Part shown: piece after piece, positions 19,146 to 27,666 of the stretch
How positions within the stretch are numbered: the stretch's first letter is position 1
How the letters are laid out: each line of letters opens with the position of its first letter
Assembly: GCF_025685655.1 (NCBI RefSeq)
Contig: NZ_JAGSYG010000006.1
Span: 226,244 to 290,243 of the forward strand
Reading direction: 5' to 3'
DNA length: 64,000 bases
Source: Acidicapsa ligni
GTDB taxonomy: Bacteria; Acidobacteriota; Terriglobia; Terriglobales; Acidobacteriaceae
The notes under the pieces: generated by a model
What the model was told of the DNA's origin: nothing
The model's input: only the letters and a program-made list of their open reading frames with translations
Database searches by the model: none
Made by a program: the position numbers and the translations under genes

Positions 19146-20366
19146 TCAAACACTTACAGGCACCGTTTCGAAGCCGTTGTTGGCGTTTTGCGGCAATTCG
19201 TCAGAAACAATTTTTTCCTCTCCTCCTTTCGTCAACATCAGGTACACCGAGCCGACCATCTGCTGCACGCTTTCCGGCAGCTCCTGCATGTACTCGTGCG
19301 CCGTGGTATCGGGACGCGAGTGCCGCAGATGGGCTTGGATGTCCTTAACCGACCCCATCTTCTGGGCCTGAGTCGCCATCGTCCGACGAAGGATCTGGAA
19401 GTTCAACTTCTCCAATCCCAAATCTTCCGCCATAGGCTTCAACACCCGATAGAGGTAGTTGTTTACATGCAGGAAGCCGCCATCCGCGTTCGGGAAGATG
19501 AACGCGTCCGGTGAGACCTCCTTGCCATCCTCTCCTTTGCCGTCCTCTTTCCACTGCCGGAGTTCCTCGGCAAGACCGTCCGGCAGGTGGACCTTGGTGA
19601 GGCTGCCCGGTGTCTTGCCATACGGACGCAGCTTGGCTCGATAGATGGTCTCAGTAAGAACGAGGGTGTTCTCCCCGTCGAAGGAACGCCAACGGAGAGC
19701 GAACAGTTCGCTCGGCCGTAACGCTTCCGTCATATCGAGGGCCAGCAAGAGACGGTCTCTCCGGTTGGCCATGGCTAGCACTGACCACAGCTGCCCCCAG
19801 GTCAACACCCGCTTGTCCTTGGGCCGAAGATTTTTCGGGATCTTCAGCTTCCGGGTCGGGTCCTTGATCAGGAACTCCTGCTCCAGGGCTTCGTCGAAGA
19901 TGGATTTCAGATACGACCTCGCCTGCTTGACGCGATCCTGCGAGTACCGCTCCGCTAGATGGTTCACATGCGTTTGCAGCATGAACTTATCGAACGAATC
20001 GAGCGGCTGCCTGCCGAATTTGTCTATCAGGTCGAATTCGATCTGGGCCATCTTCGTTACCGCCGTATCCGGCCGCCAATCCCCTTTCCGAAGTGGGAAG
20101 TAGCGGTTACGGACAAACCACTCGAAGGTCACAGAGCTGTCTTTCAGCACCCTGCCTCCGAGGTTTTGACCAGTTCGCTTGGTGATTTCGGCGCGCAACG
20201 CATCGCGCGCCTCGAACTTGGTCATCTGGGACTTAAGGCCGAGCTTAATCCCGAGCTTTCTGACTCGTTGCGTATCGGCCTCAGGATCAAGTACGGTTTC
20301 TCGGAAGTAGCCGTACCATTGCTTTCCGCGCAGGGATATCCACCCTGCCTGGTGTGACTTGCCCAT
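19146..20366 (-). CDS. int: Tyrosine-type site-specific integrase
   Basis: 406 residues. N-terminal AP2/SAM-like arm-binding region, then a core-binding SAM-like domain (about residues 85-170), then the catalytic domain. Catalytic residues visible: Arg in TEALRPSELFALRW, the second Arg in FQILRRTMATQ, the HxxR-like HLRHSRPDTTAHEYMQ and the tyrosine within HEYM. The usual His before the second Arg appears replaced (ILRR). It catalyses integration and excision at the neighbouring tRNA-Val site. ATG 20366. Confidence 0.95.
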   Translation of the reverse strand: MGKSHQAGWISLRGKQWYGYFRETVLDPEADTQRVRKLGIKLGLKSQMTKFEARDALRAEITKRTGQNLGGRVLKDSSVTFEWFVRNRYFPLRKGDWRPDTAVTKMAQIEFDLIDKFGRQPLDSFDKFMLQTHVNHLAERYSQDRVKQARSYLKSIFDEALEQEFLIKDPTRKLKIPKNLRPKDKRVLTWGQLWSVLAMANRRDRLLLALDMTEALRPSELFALRWRSFDGENTLVLTETIYRAKLRPYGKTPGSLTKVHLPDGLAEELRQWKEDGKGEDGKEVSPDAFIFPNADGGFLHVNNYLYRVLKPMAEDLGLEKLNFQILRRTMATQAQKMGSVKDIQAHLRHSRPDTTAHEYMQELPESVQQMVGSVYLMLTKGGEEKIVSDELPQNANNGFETVPVSV

Positions 20367-20421
20367 GTGTTCCTCGTATTTCTGTGGTGGAAGAACCGCG
20401 GGCTTCCACCATTTTATGGCT

Positions 20422-20754
20422 TTATTTGCGTCTCCGGCGCGCGGCGGAGAGCTGCTCCTGTTCGCTGATGAACCCCTCGATCCCGCTGAACCGATACCGG
20501 AGCGTTCCGTCTCCCATGCGGATCACCGGGAGGTGCGGCAGCTTGCGCGAGGAGTGATCCCAGACCCAATCCCTGCTTACATTTAGCCGCCGAGCCACAT
20601 CGTCCACGGTAAGCAGAGGATCGTGATCGGATTGGGATTCTAGGGGAGGTCCCGCATTGACACTGCGCACCGGCATCGGTCGGCTGGGGTCGTTGGAGGG
20701 AACCGGCGGACGTTCCATCACGCGAAGAGTTGAGCTTGGTTGGGGCTGAGGCAT
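20422..20754 (-). CDS. AlpA/excisionase-like helix-turn-helix protein
   Basis: 110 residues from an ATG at 20754 with AGGAGG just upstream. The first half is Pro-rich and disordered. The C-terminal half is a MerR-like winged helix of the HTH_17/AlpA type: LLTVDDVARRLNVSRDWVWD then RYRFSGIEGFI. Such proteins direct integrase toward excision or regulate int. It lies directly upstream of int with a gap of about 55 bp and has a good promoter carrying the element motif. Confidence 0.85.
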   Translation of the reverse strand: MPQPQPSSTLRVMERPPVPSNDPSRPMPVRSVNAGPPLESQSDHDPLLTVDDVARRLNVSRDWVWDHSSRKLPHLPVIRMGDGTLRYRFSGIEGFISEQEQLSAARRRRK

Positions 20755-20793
20755 ATGTCCTCCTGCTGGTTTTCGAGACTGTCGAGCAAATGC

Positions 20794-20822
20794 TTTGTAT
20801 GTCGAACTCGAAACTCGGTCAA
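20794..20822 (-). promoter_or_regulatory. Promoter of the excisionase/integrase operon, with element motif
   Basis: On the minus strand: TTGACC (-35), 17-bp spacer, TACAAA (-10), about 35 bp before the ATG at 20754. The -35 lies in the repeated 13-mer TTTGACCGAGTTT (plus-strand 20811-20823). A second, oppositely directed copy lies at 20855-20867, so this is a divergent control region. Confidence 0.65.
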
Positions 20823-20854
20823 AAACGCATCCGGCCGTGCCGACAACTTCCAAA

Positions 20855-20884
20855 TTTGACCGAGTTTGCGAATCACCCCATGCT
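20855..20884 (+). promoter_or_regulatory. Divergent promoter/operator with element motif, before the transfer region
   Basis: TTTGACCGAGTTT at 20855-20867 gives a TTGACC -35; a 17-bp spacer leads to a poor -10 (CATGCT). It lies about 45 bp before the gene at 20911. The weak -10 suggests the conserved block may be bound by a regulator rather than being a simple promoter. Confidence 0.5.
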
Positions 20885-20910
20885 GGCACCGCGTTTGACA
20901 GGAGGTGTAT

Positions 20911-21192
20911 ATGGGCAAGCCAACGAAGTGGATCGGTGTTGCAGTATCCGTCACCATGCTCGACGCTGTAGCGGTCACCTACTACGGCGGTGTGGTCTGG
21001 AAGGCATTTGCCGTAGTCATCTGGAGCAGGTTGTTGTTGCTCCTCTTAGCCGCCGTGTGGGCTACGTCACTCCTGCACATTTGGGCTCACGCATGTTCCC
21101 ACTTGCGGCGGGCAATACGGGAACATCGTTTTGCAGTCTCGATCCCAGTGAGCGGCCTATCGGCTGAGATGGCGGAGGAAATCGATGTTTGA
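20911..21192 (+). CDS. Small membrane protein, paralog of the one at 44832
   Basis: 93 residues with an excellent Shine-Dalgarno (AGGAGGTG) before ATG 20911. Two hydrophobic segments: VAVSVTMLDAVAVTYYGGVV and a Leu-rich one ending LLHIWAHACSHLRRA. The same pattern ('LDA', then 'L(I/L)HxWxH...LRR') occurs in the protein at 44832. Its stop overlaps the start of the next gene. Function unknown; it heads the transfer operon. Confidence 0.7.
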   Translation: MGKPTKWIGVAVSVTMLDAVAVTYYGGVVWKAFAVVIWSRLLLLLLAAVWATSLLHIWAHACSHLRRAIREHRFAVSIPVSGLSAEMAEEIDV

Positions 21193-22105
21193 TTCCCTGG
21201 CTGACCTATCGACCAAGTTATCGGCCACCGGATACTTCATTGACCCGGTGATGGTCCAGGTCGTTTTTCTTGCTGCCAAGCTGAAGAAACCTCTCCTGCT
21301 CGAAGGTCCGGCCGGTTCTGGGAAGACGCAGCTTGCCCTCTCCGTTGCCGCGGCAGCGGCTACTCATGTCGAGCGGCTCCAGTGCTATCGCGGCGTCACG
21401 GAGTCCCAAGCCATCGGGAGCTTCGACGAGGGGCTGCAACGGCTCTACATGGAGTTCTCGAAGAGCCAGCACGAGAGCTGGCAGATCCTCCAGGCCAGTC
21501 TGAAAGGGCGCGATTTCTTTCGTGCCGGACCATTGATGCGCGCCCTCGAATGCGAGCGGCCATGCGTTCTGCTCATCGACGAACTCGACAAGGTAGATGA
21601 CGGTTTCGAAGCGATGCTGTTGGAAATCTTGTCTGCCTGGCAGCTTTCGATTCCGGAATTTGGAACGGTCGAAGCCAGAAGTATTCCGTTCGTAGTTCTC
21701 ACCAGCAACGAAGAGAGGCGTCTCGGCGATCCGATCCGGAGACGCAGTCTCTATGTGCGAGTTGAGCACCCAACGCCACAGCGTGAGTCGGAGATCATCG
21801 CGAGCCGTACGCCTAACGCCAATGCAGAGTTTCACCGTGAGATGGCCGGGATCGCCCTTTCATTCCGTAACTACTCATTGGAAAAGCCGCCTTCGGTGTC
21901 CGAGATGATCGACTTTGCCAACGCTCTGCAATTGCTAGGCGCCGACCATGTGACCGAAGAACATCGCGACGTTCTTTTGCCCTTTCTTGCGAAGACCGAG
22001 AAAGATCGTCGACACCTCCTCCTTCGCGAAGGCTTCAAGAGCCTCCTCGATGACGGAGCACGTTTCGCCCAGAAAATGGCGGTTGAAGGAGGGCCTCACT
22101 CATGA
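21185..22105 (+). CDS. MoxR-type AAA ATPase
   Basis: 306 residues. Walker A LLLEGPAGSGKTQLAL, Walker B VLLIDELDKVDD, sensor 1 VLTSNEERRL and sensor 2/arginine region PIRRRSLYVRVEHP match MoxR/AAA_5 proteins, which act as chaperone-like ATPases usually paired with a von Willebrand factor A protein. No vWA gene is adjacent. It overlaps the small membrane protein and the VirB1-like gene, so it is translationally coupled into the secretion operon, which is unusual. Confidence 0.88.
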   Translation: MFDSLADLSTKLSATGYFIDPVMVQVVFLAAKLKKPLLLEGPAGSGKTQLALSVAAAAATHVERLQCYRGVTESQAIGSFDEGLQRLYMEFSKSQHESWQILQASLKGRDFFRAGPLMRALECERPCVLLIDELDKVDDGFEAMLLEILSAWQLSIPEFGTVEARSIPFVVLTSNEERRLGDPIRRRSLYVRVEHPTPQRESEIIASRTPNANAEFHREMAGIALSFRNYSLEKPPSVSEMIDFANALQLLGADHVTEEHRDVLLPFLAKTEKDRRHLLLREGFKSLLDDGARFAQKMAVEGGPHS

Positions 22106-22575
22106 AATGGCTGCTCCCGCTATTGCTCTTCTTACCGATTCGTTCCGCTAAAGCCGACGTTCCTCCCTCGGAGGCGGAGCGATGCGTCCAGCATTATGCA
22201 ACGTACTACCGGGTGCCACCGGAGTTGATTGGTGCCCTGATCGATGTGGAATCGCGATGGAATCCTCGCGCGCTTTCAAATAAGGGCGCAATGGGGTTGA
22301 TGCAGCTCATGCCAGCAACGGCCCATCGCTTCGGCGCGATGCAGCCATTCGATGTGGAGCAGAACATCGCAGCCGGCACCCGCTATGTGACGACCTTGAT
22401 GTGGGAGTTTCGTGGCGATCTCCGCCTAGTTGCGGCGGCCTATTACGCCGGCGACCGATGGATAGGAAGGAAGCAACTCAACTACAGCAACCCTGATGTC
22501 ATCGCCTACGTCGAGGCGGTTCGACGTCAGTACCTGATGCGAAAACAGGCGGCCAAACGGCCGCCAAGGAGATAG
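22102..22575 (+). CDS. VirB1-like lytic transglycosylase
   Basis: 157 residues with a signal peptide (LLPLLLFLPIRSAKA). The SLT domain shows the catalytic Glu in LIGALIDVESRWNPRA, followed by GLMQLMPATA and the YYAGDRWI segment. It cleaves peptidoglycan locally so the secretion channel can cross the wall. ATGA overlap with the AAA ATPase gene. Confidence 0.9.
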   Translation: MKWLLPLLLFLPIRSAKADVPPSEAERCVQHYATYYRVPPELIGALIDVESRWNPRALSNKGAMGLMQLMPATAHRFGAMQPFDVEQNIAAGTRYVTTLMWEFRGDLRLVAAAYYAGDRWIGRKQLNYSNPDVIAYVEAVRRQYLMRKQAAKRPPRR

Positions 22576-22579
22576 ACAA

Positions 22580-23527
22580 ATGAAACTTCGTTGGCTCATT
22601 CCCATTGCAATATTGCTTCCGCTCCGACTCGGAGCCGCCGCACAAGCCGTGAGCGCACGCGTTGCCACGATCACGATCAATCCAAACGAAGTGACTTCTC
22701 TCCATCTCAGACCTGAGTTTGAGTCGACGATCCGCATGCCCGAAGAGATCACCTCTGTCATTCTCGGAAGCCCGACTTCCTTCAAAGCCGAACATAGTGA
22801 GGGCGAGCCCGAATATGTCTACGTCAAACCCATCACTAAGGAACCCGCGCAATCAAACCTCTTGATTGCAACAAAGTCCGGTCAGCATGTCACGCTGGAA
22901 CTTGTCAGCGACGGGGCTGTCAACAATCCCACCCAACCGGTTGACTTCCTGATCCAGTACCGCACTTCGAGCAGCTTCTTGGTCACATCGGACGAGCCGC
23001 TGCCGGTCGCGAAGAAGCCCGCAGATCATCCACGTCGATCTGAAGTGGCCGAGGAGCACTCTCCGTCCGTTGTTCCTTCGGCTCTCGATCAGGAGTTCGA
23101 GCAGCAGACCAAGCTCAATGCACCGAGTTGGAGCAAGTGGGAGGGCAAACAAATCGAGACCTCGATCGGTGACATTCGTCAATGGAGCAACGAGACGGTC
23201 GTCTCGTATTCGGTTTACAACAGCTCGGACCAGCCGGTTGAGATCGTGCCACCGCAGATACAGATCACCGGACGTAAGACGGAGAAGAAGAAAAAGAAGC
23301 AAGGTAAGGGCATCCTCTCCGACCAGCTCGAAATCCGGGACTACAAACTCAGCTTGACGAGGCTGGAACCGGGTGGGCGCGCGGATGGTGTCGTGGTGTT
23401 CGACCGCCCGAACTTCAAGCAGTCGACGGAGAAGTTATTTCTGCAGCTTGCGCAGGCGGATCAAGTGGATCGTCCGATCTTGGTTCGTCTACCGTTCACC
23501 CCGCCCATCGCGGCACAACGCCAATAG
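22580..23527 (+). CDS. VirB9/TrbG-like secretion protein
   Basis: 315 residues with a signal peptide (IPIAILLPLRLGAAAQA). The N-terminal domain has alternating strands, with ITSVILGSPTSFKAEHSEG and YVYVKPITKEPAQSNLLIAT typical of the VirB9/TrbG NTD, which forms the outer-membrane core ring with VirB10. The C-terminal half has a Lys-rich stretch (KKKKKQG). Immediately upstream of VirB10, as expected. A shorter relative lies at 37972. Confidence 0.75.
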   Translation: MKLRWLIPIAILLPLRLGAAAQAVSARVATITINPNEVTSLHLRPEFESTIRMPEEITSVILGSPTSFKAEHSEGEPEYVYVKPITKEPAQSNLLIATKSGQHVTLELVSDGAVNNPTQPVDFLIQYRTSSSFLVTSDEPLPVAKKPADHPRRSEVAEEHSPSVVPSALDQEFEQQTKLNAPSWSKWEGKQIETSIGDIRQWSNETVVSYSVYNSSDQPVEIVPPQIQITGRKTEKKKKKQGKGILSDQLEIRDYKLSLTRLEPGGRADGVVVFDRPNFKQSTEKLFLQLAQADQVDRPILVRLPFTPPIAAQRQ

Positions 23528-23544
23528 AGAGGATCGTGCAGAGT

Positions 23545-24846
23545 ATGAACGTTCAGGACAAAGATTTAAACGGCAATCGCCTTCAGATAGATGAATCTTC
23601 CGATCAGATGGCCCCTCACGCAGCACCTCCAGCGCCAAACTTGATCGATCCAGAATTCAAGGACGTGCCTGAGATCGCCAACGTTGACGGCTTCGCGACG
23701 CGGGCAGGCATCAACGGAATAACGGGAATCGGCAAGAACAAGCTCATTCTTCTCGGCGGCGGTCTCGCGGTCGCCGTATTGTTCTTTGTCTTTACTGCGC
23801 TCGTGGGAAAGTCCCCGAAGAAGCAGAATGCCGCGAAGCCGAACACTCTACAGACAAGCTCGGCGGCGGCAAAACAGCCCAAAGGCAGCGTGACACCTGT
23901 GATGGAAACAGTCCGCACCCCAGCCCCAGACAACTCGAGCGGTCAGCTTGGCCCGGGAGACATCAAGCGCACCCGCTCCCTGGATGGGAAGGTCACGCCT
24001 ACAACGAACTCTCAACTCGCGCAGAAGCCGGCGACGGGTGGCTCTCTCGGGAGTGTCCCCTCATTCGCCGACACGCAGCAGAAGTGGGAAGAGCCTCAGC
24101 CCTACGGCGAGGCTACACCAGCCAGCGCTACTTCCCAGACGGCGCAGCAACAACAACAAAATACTCTCAAAGAACCTTCGCTCATCTTCGTTCGCAATCA
24201 GGTTCAAACGCAGGTTTCGTCAGCGACCAAACTTACCTTCGACGGTGACGACGCGCCATCGTTGGAAATGACGCCAGGCATGCGCATCCAAGCCAAGCTC
24301 GAGACTCAGATATCGAGCGCCGTTCAGGAACCGATTGTGGCCGTGGTGGAGTACACCTACGCTATTGGGGATAAGATCGTCGTTCCCGCCGGAGCCCGTA
24401 TATACGGCAAGCTGGTACAGGCCGATCGGACTGGACTCATCAACGTCCAATTCGATGAAATTCGGCTGTTGGATGGAAACCGGGATGAGAAGCGGGAGAA
24501 GATCGATGCGATTGGTCTCGGGCTCGATCTTGGCCCGATCAAAGGAAGCGTCTCCGGAAAAAACACAGGCAAGAACTTTTTAGTGCGGGCGGCATCAGGA
24601 ATGGGTTCGGTGCTAGCGGAGATCGCCGGCAACAACAGCAGCGCCGCGTTCTCAGAGGATGACATGTTGCGAGAGCGGCTGGCGGAAAATATCGGAACTG
24701 CCGGCGATTCGGAGGTCATGAACCTCAGCGCCAACAGTCGCATCGTCGTCTCCGTTCCTGCGGACACGAAGATCTACGTCGTGTTCACAAAGCATCAGGA
24801 GAAGAGCTCCGCCGAGCTACACAAAGTTGCCTCTGCGACTCAATAA
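23545..24846 (+). CDS. VirB10/TrbI-like protein
   Basis: About 433 residues. One transmembrane segment near the N-terminus (LILLGGGLAVAVLFFVFTALV), then a long Pro/Gln/Ser-rich linker, then the C-terminal beta-barrel domain: MTPGMRIQAKLETQISS, PIVAVVEYTYAIGDKIVVPA and GARIYGKLVQADRTGLINVQ. VirB10 spans both membranes and gates the channel. An in-frame GTG at 23536 is an alternative start. A terminator follows. Confidence 0.9.
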   Translation: MNVQDKDLNGNRLQIDESSDQMAPHAAPPAPNLIDPEFKDVPEIANVDGFATRAGINGITGIGKNKLILLGGGLAVAVLFFVFTALVGKSPKKQNAAKPNTLQTSSAAAKQPKGSVTPVMETVRTPAPDNSSGQLGPGDIKRTRSLDGKVTPTTNSQLAQKPATGGSLGSVPSFADTQQKWEEPQPYGEATPASATSQTAQQQQQNTLKEPSLIFVRNQVQTQVSSATKLTFDGDDAPSLEMTPGMRIQAKLETQISSAVQEPIVAVVEYTYAIGDKIVVPAGARIYGKLVQADRTGLINVQFDEIRLLDGNRDEKREKIDAIGLGLDLGPIKGSVSGKNTGKNFLVRAASGMGSVLAEIAGNNSSAAFSEDDMLRERLAENIGTAGDSEVMNLSANSRIVVSVPADTKIYVVFTKHQEKSSAELHKVASATQ

Positions 24847-24869
24847 ACGCGACGTGGACGTTCTCTCAG

Positions 24870-24895
24870 CCCTGGCCGACGGCCAGGGTTTTTTT
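24870..24895 (+). terminator. Intrinsic terminator after VirB10
   Basis: CCCTGGCC-GAC-GGCCAGGG followed by seven T. It lies 24 bp after the VirB10 stop and ends the first secretion operon. Confidence 0.9.
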
Positions 24896-25364
24896 GCGTG
24901 CAGCAGGTGCCGATGTTTCGCCCCGTGCGCCATTGGAGTGCGGGGCTTCGTTCGATAGAGGCCGTGAGGTCGGGATGAGAGTCGGACACGATTTGGATTG
25001 TTCGCCCGATGAGGTCTCACGCTAGAACTTGAGCCGAGAACGATCCCCACTACCCGATCCGAAAGCGAGCAGATAGCCGCTGCTGACCCTTCCCAAGAAT
25101 GAGCAAACGGCGGTCCGTGGGGCTCAGTGCGCATGTGGGCACTCTCGGCCGATTGCCCTTTGCTCAAATGAGTCAAGATTGTGCGTTGTCCTTGGTTGAG
25201 AAGGGGAAAGATAGACTCCACAACCCCATAATGCGAACGGGCAATTGGCGATCTCTATATCCTTTTGGAGTTGAGTCAGGGGCGTTCCCAATGGCTTTCT
25301 ATGCGAACGGGCAAAGCGCCTCGCTGAATATCCCGTTGGAGCGGGATAGCGGAGTGAGGAGAAG
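24896..25364. other. Gene-poor region between secretion operons
   Basis: Open frames on both strands here look like chance frames. A 14-bp direct repeat, ATGCGAACGGGCAA, lies at 25231-25244 and 25301-25314, 70 bp apart. No RNA gene recognised. Confidence 0.45.
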
Positions 25365-25820
25365 CTATGAGGGGATCAGACGAAATTTACCGCAACGACG
25401 GCACATGTAAGTATGACTCCAGTCCCAACGGAGCCTTGGGTAGACTTCGCGGTTATATCGAGCGGTTCGAAGGAGATTAAAGATCAAGCCAGCCAAACAG
25501 ATCAGGCCAAGAACAAGAAATAATCCGACGGCGTGACCTAAGTTCGATCTGGTAGATGGTTCCTCAACGATCTTGCTGAAACCCGCCCCGCCCCAAAAGA
25601 CGAAGAAAAAGATCGCGAATCCCCAGAGTACGAAAGGCCGGATGTAACCCCTCGGGTTGGGAGGAGCTGCAATCTGTGCGGAATAAGACTGGCTGCTTCC
25701 GTGACTAAACGTGCTCGAGAAAGTCCGTGTGCCTTGCTGATACAGAAGCGGGACAGCTACGATCTCGCCAGTTCCACACTGGTCACAGCGATACGAGTTC
25801 TGGTGGGGTAGTGTCGCCAT
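25365..25820 (-). CDS. Membrane protein with split Cys pairs (zinc-ribbon-like)
   Basis: 151 residues, opposite to the secretion genes. It starts MATLPHQNSYRCDQCGTGEI and ends YMCRRCGKFRLIPS. The two CxxC pairs at the termini could form one zinc ribbon on the same side of the membrane. Between them are two hydrophobic segments (PFVLWGFAIFFFVFWGGAGF and AVGLFLVLGLICLAGLIFNL). Function unknown. Confidence 0.65.
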   Translation of the reverse strand: MATLPHQNSYRCDQCGTGEIVAVPLLYQQGTRTFSSTFSHGSSQSYSAQIAAPPNPRGYIRPFVLWGFAIFFFVFWGGAGFSKIVEEPSTRSNLGHAVGLFLVLGLICLAGLIFNLLRTARYNREVYPRLRWDWSHTYMCRRCGKFRLIPS

Positions 25821-26003
25821 TGCCTGAGCCCTGAACCGGCGAAAGTTTCATACGCGGTCTACTCAATCCTGACGGAGATTTTAGCTCTTTCGTTTGAACA
25901 CAGCCACTTCGGGATTTACTTTCAAGGTCGCCGAAAGCGCTACCATTTCGCAAATCTTACGAAGGATTGGAGATAACTCATCCTTCATCGTTTGGCACGT
26001 CAA

Positions 26004-26033
26004 TTTGACCGAGTTTCGGATTCAACCGATTCT
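26004..26033 (+). promoter_or_regulatory. Promoter/operator with element motif, before the VirB2-like genes
   Basis: TTTGACCGAGTTT at 26004-26016: TTGACC -35, 17-bp spacer, weak -10 GATTCT, about 50 bp before the first VirB2-like gene. Third copy of the repeated 13-mer. Confidence 0.5.
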
Positions 26034-26083
26034 CTTCCTCGACGCGGAGGCCTTGAGCAGCCGAGTCCAGGAGAGATAGAGAT

Positions 26084-26518
26084 ATGAGAACCGCACCAGT
26101 CTTCTGGCGTCGCTCCGAAGGGGCCGCCCAACCACTCACCACCGTCATTCATCGTCCCGATGAAACCAACTGGGTTCGAGCCGCTCTGATGTTCGCGTTG
26201 GCTCTCGTGCTGCTCGGAAGCCTTCTCACTCCAGTCGCTGCGATCGCTCAGAACCTCGGAACGTCTCCACAATTCGGTCAGGCGGTTCAAGGCCAGCAAG
26301 CGACCACAGTCGAAGGCACTGTCCTCAACATCGTGAACTGGGGCTGCAACGTCATCGCTCCGGTCATTGCGGTGGCTTGCCTCGGTATCGCTGGTTGGCA
26401 CTTCAAGAGCGGCCGCGGATACATGGGCTGGGGCGTCAGCGGTGTCGCACTGATGGTGATCTCCGGTCTGGGACGTATGGCCGAAGGATTTATCACTCAG
26501 GCGCAGGGAATCCAGTAA
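26084..26518 (+). CDS. VirB2/TrbC-like pilin
   Basis: 144 residues. A long positively charged leader with a hydrophobic segment (AALMFALALVLLGSLLTPVAAIA) suggests pilin-type processing. Two further hydrophobic helices follow: NIVNWGCNVIAPVIAVACLG and GWGVSGVALMVISGLGRMAEGF. This is the VirB2 layout, the major subunit of the conjugative pilus. Related modules recur in the next two genes. Confidence 0.75.
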   Translation: MRTAPVFWRRSEGAAQPLTTVIHRPDETNWVRAALMFALALVLLGSLLTPVAAIAQNLGTSPQFGQAVQGQQATTVEGTVLNIVNWGCNVIAPVIAVACLGIAGWHFKSGRGYMGWGVSGVALMVISGLGRMAEGFITQAQGIQ

Positions 26519-26533
26519 CGAGGTCTCATCGTC

Positions 26534-27196
26534 ATGCCAGTGCCGCAATTCCTTCTCGATCTCCTCCAGATGCTGCTCGACCTCGCTGTACCCGCGGCGT
26601 TCCTGACGCTGACCGCCGCGGGCGTGAGCTTGCGGCATGAAGGAGGGACCAACTTCCATGTGAATGGCAGGACTGGAAAGTGGGTGTTGTGGACCGTGGT
26701 CCTTCTGACGCTTCCACAACTGTTGTCCTGGATTGCGGCACAAGGCATTACCGTTCCCTCCGGGAGCGGTTCGGTAGGAACAAGCTGGATCGCAAGTATG
26801 GAGACGGTGTTCAAAGCGTTCGTCAATCAGATCGTAGTCGCCAAGCTGGTTCCGGTACTCGCGGCATATTTCGTTTTGAAAGCGACGCTCGATGGAGCTG
26901 CTGGAGAAAATCCGCTTCCCTCGATCATCGCCGCTCTTTTTCTGATGTCACTTTCCGCCACCATGCAGCTCATGCAGGGATGGAATTCGGGAGACCAGTA
27001 CGCAACGACCGATATGCTTACGTCCCTTTGGAATTACATCGTTGGGCAGATCATGCCAGCGGCAGCAGGACTGGCATGCGTAGGAGCGGTCATCAATTTC
27101 GTTAGGCACAGACCGTGGACGCGGATGGTCTTCGCCGCAATTTCATTTTTGAGCGTGAGTGGATTACTCACACTCTTTCAGGCCATGGCGGCCTGA
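26534..27196 (+). CDS. Polytopic protein with a VirB2-like C-terminal module
   Basis: 220 residues, mostly hydrophobic with about five to six membrane segments and no signal peptide. The C-terminal part (SLWNYIVGQIMPAAAGLACV, then FVRHRPWTRMVFAAISFLSV and SGLLTLFQ) follows the same spacing as the pilin-like modules of its neighbours: 'W-N-x-I-x-P-x3-G', basic turn, 'S-G-x-L'. Function unknown; it may be a minor pilin or an inner-membrane platform. Confidence 0.6.
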   Translation: MPVPQFLLDLLQMLLDLAVPAAFLTLTAAGVSLRHEGGTNFHVNGRTGKWVLWTVVLLTLPQLLSWIAAQGITVPSGSGSVGTSWIASMETVFKAFVNQIVVAKLVPVLAAYFVLKATLDGAAGENPLPSIIAALFLMSLSATMQLMQGWNSGDQYATTDMLTSLWNYIVGQIMPAAAGLACVGAVINFVRHRPWTRMVFAAISFLSVSGLLTLFQAMAA

Positions 27197-27206
27197 GGAG
27201 CGACCG

Positions 27207-27656
27207 ATGAGTTTGAATGGCGCAATCACGAATCTCGCCTCATGGGCCGGTAACACCATCATGCCGACGATGGCCGGCATGTTCTTCGCGGGTGCTGTTT
27301 ACCGCTACAGCAAGAGTCATCCGTTTGAGCACCTGCTCTATGGCGGCTTCGCTTCGCTGATGTGCTCAGGCATGCTTCGCGCTCTTGAGGGCTTCGTGCA
27401 AAACGCAGGTGCGACCAGTGCCGACGGATTCTGGATGGCAACGATGAGCCTGGTGAATTGGACGGCCAATGTGATTCTGCCCATGTTCGCGCTCACGCAG
27501 CTTGCAGCAATGGCCCTACATATGGGTGGCGTGCTCGATCAGATCTACCCAGGCTCAAGCTGGATTCGCAAGTTCATCGCCGCAGTAGCGGCGTTGATGG
27601 TCTCCGGCATACTGCGCTTCGCCGAATCGATGGTGACGCAGGCACATGGGATTTGA
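27207..27656 (+). CDS. Double VirB2-like module membrane protein
   Basis: 149 residues made of two similar halves. First: LASWAGNTIMPTMAGMFFAG, a basic turn, FASLMCSGMLRALEGFVQ. Second: LVNWTANVILPMFALTQLAA, a turn, AALMVSGILRFAESMVTQ. Each matches the C-terminal module of the pilin at 26084 (NIVNWGCNVIAPV...ALMVISGLGRMAEGF). It is therefore a tandem duplication within one protein. Confidence 0.65.
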   Translation: MSLNGAITNLASWAGNTIMPTMAGMFFAGAVYRYSKSHPFEHLLYGGFASLMCSGMLRALEGFVQNAGATSADGFWMATMSLVNWTANVILPMFALTQLAAMALHMGGVLDQIYPGSSWIRKFIAAVAALMVSGILRFAESMVTQAHGI

Positions 27657-27666
27657 GGAGAATGTC

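Noticed and set aside
24817..25221. Minus-strand frame of 134 codons across the VirB10 terminator
   Set aside because: Runs through a strong terminator and has no domain-like features.
25231..25314. CRISPR-like spacing of short repeats
   Set aside because: Only two 14-bp copies, no array and no cas genes.
25099..25410. Plus-strand frame of 103 codons
   Set aside because: Overlaps the better supported Cys-pair membrane protein and has no good start signal.
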